DNA of 64,000 nt from Nonomuraea cavernae (GTDB lineage: Bacteria; Actinomycetota; Actinomycetes; Streptosporangiales; Streptosporangiaceae): assembly GCF_014646355.1 (NCBI RefSeq), contig NZ_BMNH01000001.1, forward strand, positions 524,675-588,674, read 5' to 3'. Made by a program: the position numbers and the translations under genes. How positions within the stretch are numbered: position 1 is the stretch's first letter; every line of letters begins with the position of its first letter. The notes under the pieces were generated by a model, which did not search any database, had not been told where the DNA came from, and was given only the letters and a program-made list of their open reading frames with translations. Positions 62,494 through 64,000 of the stretch are shown here, one piece after another.

Positions 62494-63687
62494 ATGATGC
62501 GCTCCTCCATCAGTCTGGGCCGGATCGGTGGAGTGCCGGTCGGTCTCAACGTCAGTGTGCTCGTCATCGTGGTGATCCTGGTGGTCGGACTGGCCTTCGG
62601 CCGGTTCCCGGTCGCCTTTCCAGGGCACTCGGTGGCGGTCTACGTGATCGCCGCGCTCGTGACCGCGGTGCTGTTCCTGGCCTCGCTGCTCGCCCACGAG
62701 CTGGCCCACGCCCTGGTCGCCAAGCGGCACGGCATCGAGGTCGCGGGCATCACGCTCTGGCTGCTCGGCGGCGTGGCCCGGCTGCGCGGCCAGGCCCGCA
62801 CGCCGGGCGCCGACCTCTGGATCGCCGCCGTCGGACCGCTCACCAGCGTGGTCGCCGGGGCGGTGTTCGGGCTGGCGGCCTGGCTGGCCGGCGTGGCCGG
62901 CGCGACGTCCCTGATCGTCGGCGTGTTCGCCTACCTGGCCGCGATCAACGTGCTGCTGGCCGTGTTCAACCTGATCCCGGCCGCGCCGCTGGACGGCGGG
63001 CGGGTGCTGCGCGCGGTGCTGTGGAAGTGGCACGGTGACCAGTCCAGGGCCTCGATCACCGCCGCCCGCGCGGGCCGGATCTTCGGTTACGTGCTCATCG
63101 CCCTGGGCTTCGCCCAGCTCGTCACCGGGCTGGGCTTCCAGGGGCTGTGGCTGGCCCTGATCGGCCTGTTCCTGGTGAACGCGGCCAGCGCCGAGGAGCA
63201 GCAGGCCGTGCTCGCCCCCGCCCTGCACGGCCTCCCGGTGAGCCGGGTGATGTCGGCGCACCCCGTCACGGCCCACCCCGACGAGACCGTGGCCACCCTG
63301 ATCGACCACGTGGTGATGGTCTCGCACCTGTCCACCTATCCGCTGGTGGACGAGCACGGCGTCTTCGCCGGCCTGGTGACGCTCAACCGGCTCCGCCGGG
63401 TGCCCGCCGACCGGCGCGCCTCGACCCTGCTGCGGGACATCGCCTGCCCGCCGGGCGACGTGCCCACGGCGCGGCCGGACGACCTGCTGACCGACCTGCT
63501 GACGCGGATGGACGGGAGCGCCGACGGGCGGGCGGTCGTCCTCGACGACGCCGGTCACCTGGTCGGGCTGATCACGCCCAGCGACATCAGCCGGGTGATC
63601 CAGACCGCCGACCTGCGGCCCCGCCGGCCGGGCGGCGCCGACCTGGCCCCTCCGTACACCGACCGCCCTCAGGGCTGGAAGCGGTAG
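62494..63687 (+). CDS. Site-2 protease family (M50) zinc metalloprotease with CBS domains
   Basis: A 397-residue membrane protease. The zinc motif is LAHELAHALVA near residues 66-76; the third ligand is in NLIPAAPLDGGRVL. Five or six membrane helices are seen up to residue 230. Two CBS domains follow: VMSAHPVTAHPDETVATLID to about 300 and CPPGDVPTARPDDLLTDLLT to about 370. CBS domains may sense adenine nucleotides. ATG 62494 or 62497 follow GGGAGAG. Its 3' end overlaps the convergent regulator gene by 19 bp. Confidence 0.92.
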   Translation: MMRSSISLGRIGGVPVGLNVSVLVIVVILVVGLAFGRFPVAFPGHSVAVYVIAALVTAVLFLASLLAHELAHALVAKRHGIEVAGITLWLLGGVARLRGQARTPGADLWIAAVGPLTSVVAGAVFGLAAWLAGVAGATSLIVGVFAYLAAINVLLAVFNLIPAAPLDGGRVLRAVLWKWHGDQSRASITAARAGRIFGYVLIALGFAQLVTGLGFQGLWLALIGLFLVNAASAEEQQAVLAPALHGLPVSRVMSAHPVTAHPDETVATLIDHVVMVSHLSTYPLVDEHGVFAGLVTLNRLRRVPADRRASTLLRDIACPPGDVPTARPDDLLTDLLTRMDGSADGRAVVLDDAGHLVGLITPSDISRVIQTADLRPRRPGGADLAPPYTDRPQGWKR

Positions 63688-64000
63688 CCCATGCCCGGCT
63701 CGGTGATCAGATGAACCGGGCGCGCCGGGTCGCGCTCCAGCTTGCGGCGTAGCTGGGCCAGGTACTGGCGCAGGTAGTGGGTCTCCTTGACGTACTGCGC
63801 GCCCCACACCTCGGTGAGGATCTGCCGCTGGCTGATCAGCTTGCCGGGGTGGCGCAGCAGCAACTCCAGGATGTGCCACTCCGTGGGCGTCAGCCGTACG
63901 TCGCCGGAGATCGTCTTGCCGGCCAGGTCCACCACGTGCTCGCCGAGCCGGACCTGGGCGGGCTCCGGCTCCAGGGCGCTGGTCCGGCGGGTCACGGCGC
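63669..64000 (-). CDS. kdpE: OmpR-family response regulator, KdpE-like (5' end outside window)
   Basis: Only the last about 110 codons are visible. They encode the winged-helix DNA-binding domain: LTPTEWHILELLLRHPGKL, SQRQILTEVWGAQY, ETHYLRQYLAQLRRKLERDP and ITEPGMGYRF. This sequence is characteristic of KdpE, which controls the Kdp potassium pump together with KdpD. The receiver domain lies beyond base 64000. Confidence 0.85.
   Translation of the reverse strand, partial: AVTRRTSALEPEPAQVRLGEHVVDLAGKTISGDVRLTPTEWHILELLLRHPGKLISQRQILTEVWGAQYVKETHYLRQYLAQLRRKLERDPARPVHLITEPGMGYRFQP

Noticed and set aside
62401..63879. 492-codon open frame on the minus strand
   Set aside because: Antisense of the site-2 protease gene.
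1..64000. CRISPR arrays, rRNA and tRNA genes
   Set aside because: No regularly spaced repeats of CRISPR type and no cloverleaf or rRNA sequence was recognised. The repeats found are intragenic or short tandem arrays.

Overview
The window is high-GC actinobacterial chromosome. GC-rich third codon positions, GTG starts, ATGA/GTGA gene overlaps and families such as CU044_5270, DUF998, EACC1-caspase, SelABD with formate dehydrogenase and actinobacterial-type clpP pairs suggest a Streptosporangiaceae-like actinomycete (Nonomuraea or Streptosporangium relatives). The genus is an inference. All calls come from reading the sequence; no database search was run.

Layout. 1-5.7 kb: the 3' end of a possible 2OG-Fe(II)-oxygenase-family protein, a PopR/ClgR-like regulator facing a two-gene clpP operon, and a methyltransferase divergent from an EF-hand/chorismate-lyase-like gene pair. 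5.7-12 kb: an accessory island with two decayed site-specific recombinase remnants, a membrane pentapeptide-repeat protein, a DUF4440 protein, and the most unusual locus of the window, an EACC1 gene overlapping a gene that encodes a caspase peptidase, a transmembrane helix and an extracellular family-3 solute-binding domain in one chain. 12-19 kb: an alpha/beta hydrolase with a phased operator-like array, an ECF sigma factor/CU044_5270 pair, an XRE (MmyB-type)/DUF998 divergent pair, DUF4287, and HxlR/acyl-CoA dehydrogenase. 19.4-21.6 kb: a compact RiPP locus (precursor peptide, ATP-grasp ligase, PpiC-related maturation protein). 21.8-28.5 kb: a quinone-reductase-like dehydrogenase, a Gly/Ser-tailed protein, MFS exporter, several pseudogenes, a kinase-like phosphotransferase and an ArsR regulator. 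28.5-32.4 kb: a Tn7/Tn5053-like element with intact tniB and tniQ, a second truncated tniQ, and only the tail of the gene expected to be the transposase. 32.4-38.5 kb: TetR-ferredoxin-P450 followed by a DUF4396 protein, SDR, SnoaL-like, truncated LLM monooxygenase and LacI regulator. 38.6-42.4 kb: pstSCAB behind a clear PHO box. 42.4-47.2 kb: a CDF metal exporter with ArsR regulator, then TetR with a rifampin-phosphotransferase-like enzyme. 47.2-59 kb: a one-carbon and selenium block of glutathione-independent formaldehyde dehydrogenase, aquaporin, selB-selA, selD and a three-subunit membrane formate dehydrogenase whose catalytic subunit reads an in-frame UGA as selenocysteine, with a visible SECIS hairpin. 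59-64 kb: a membrane protein, a family-8 polysaccharide lyase, a site-2 protease with CBS domains and the DNA-binding end of a KdpE-like response regulator.

How the parts fit together. The 47-59 kb block looks like one functional unit: formaldehyde is oxidised to formate, formate to CO2 by the selenoenzyme, and selA/selB/selD make and insert the selenocysteine. The tRNA-Sec gene was not seen in the window. The pst operon is placed for PhoP control. The caspase-SBP protein looks like a membrane receptor that could convert an extracellular ligand signal into intracellular proteolysis.
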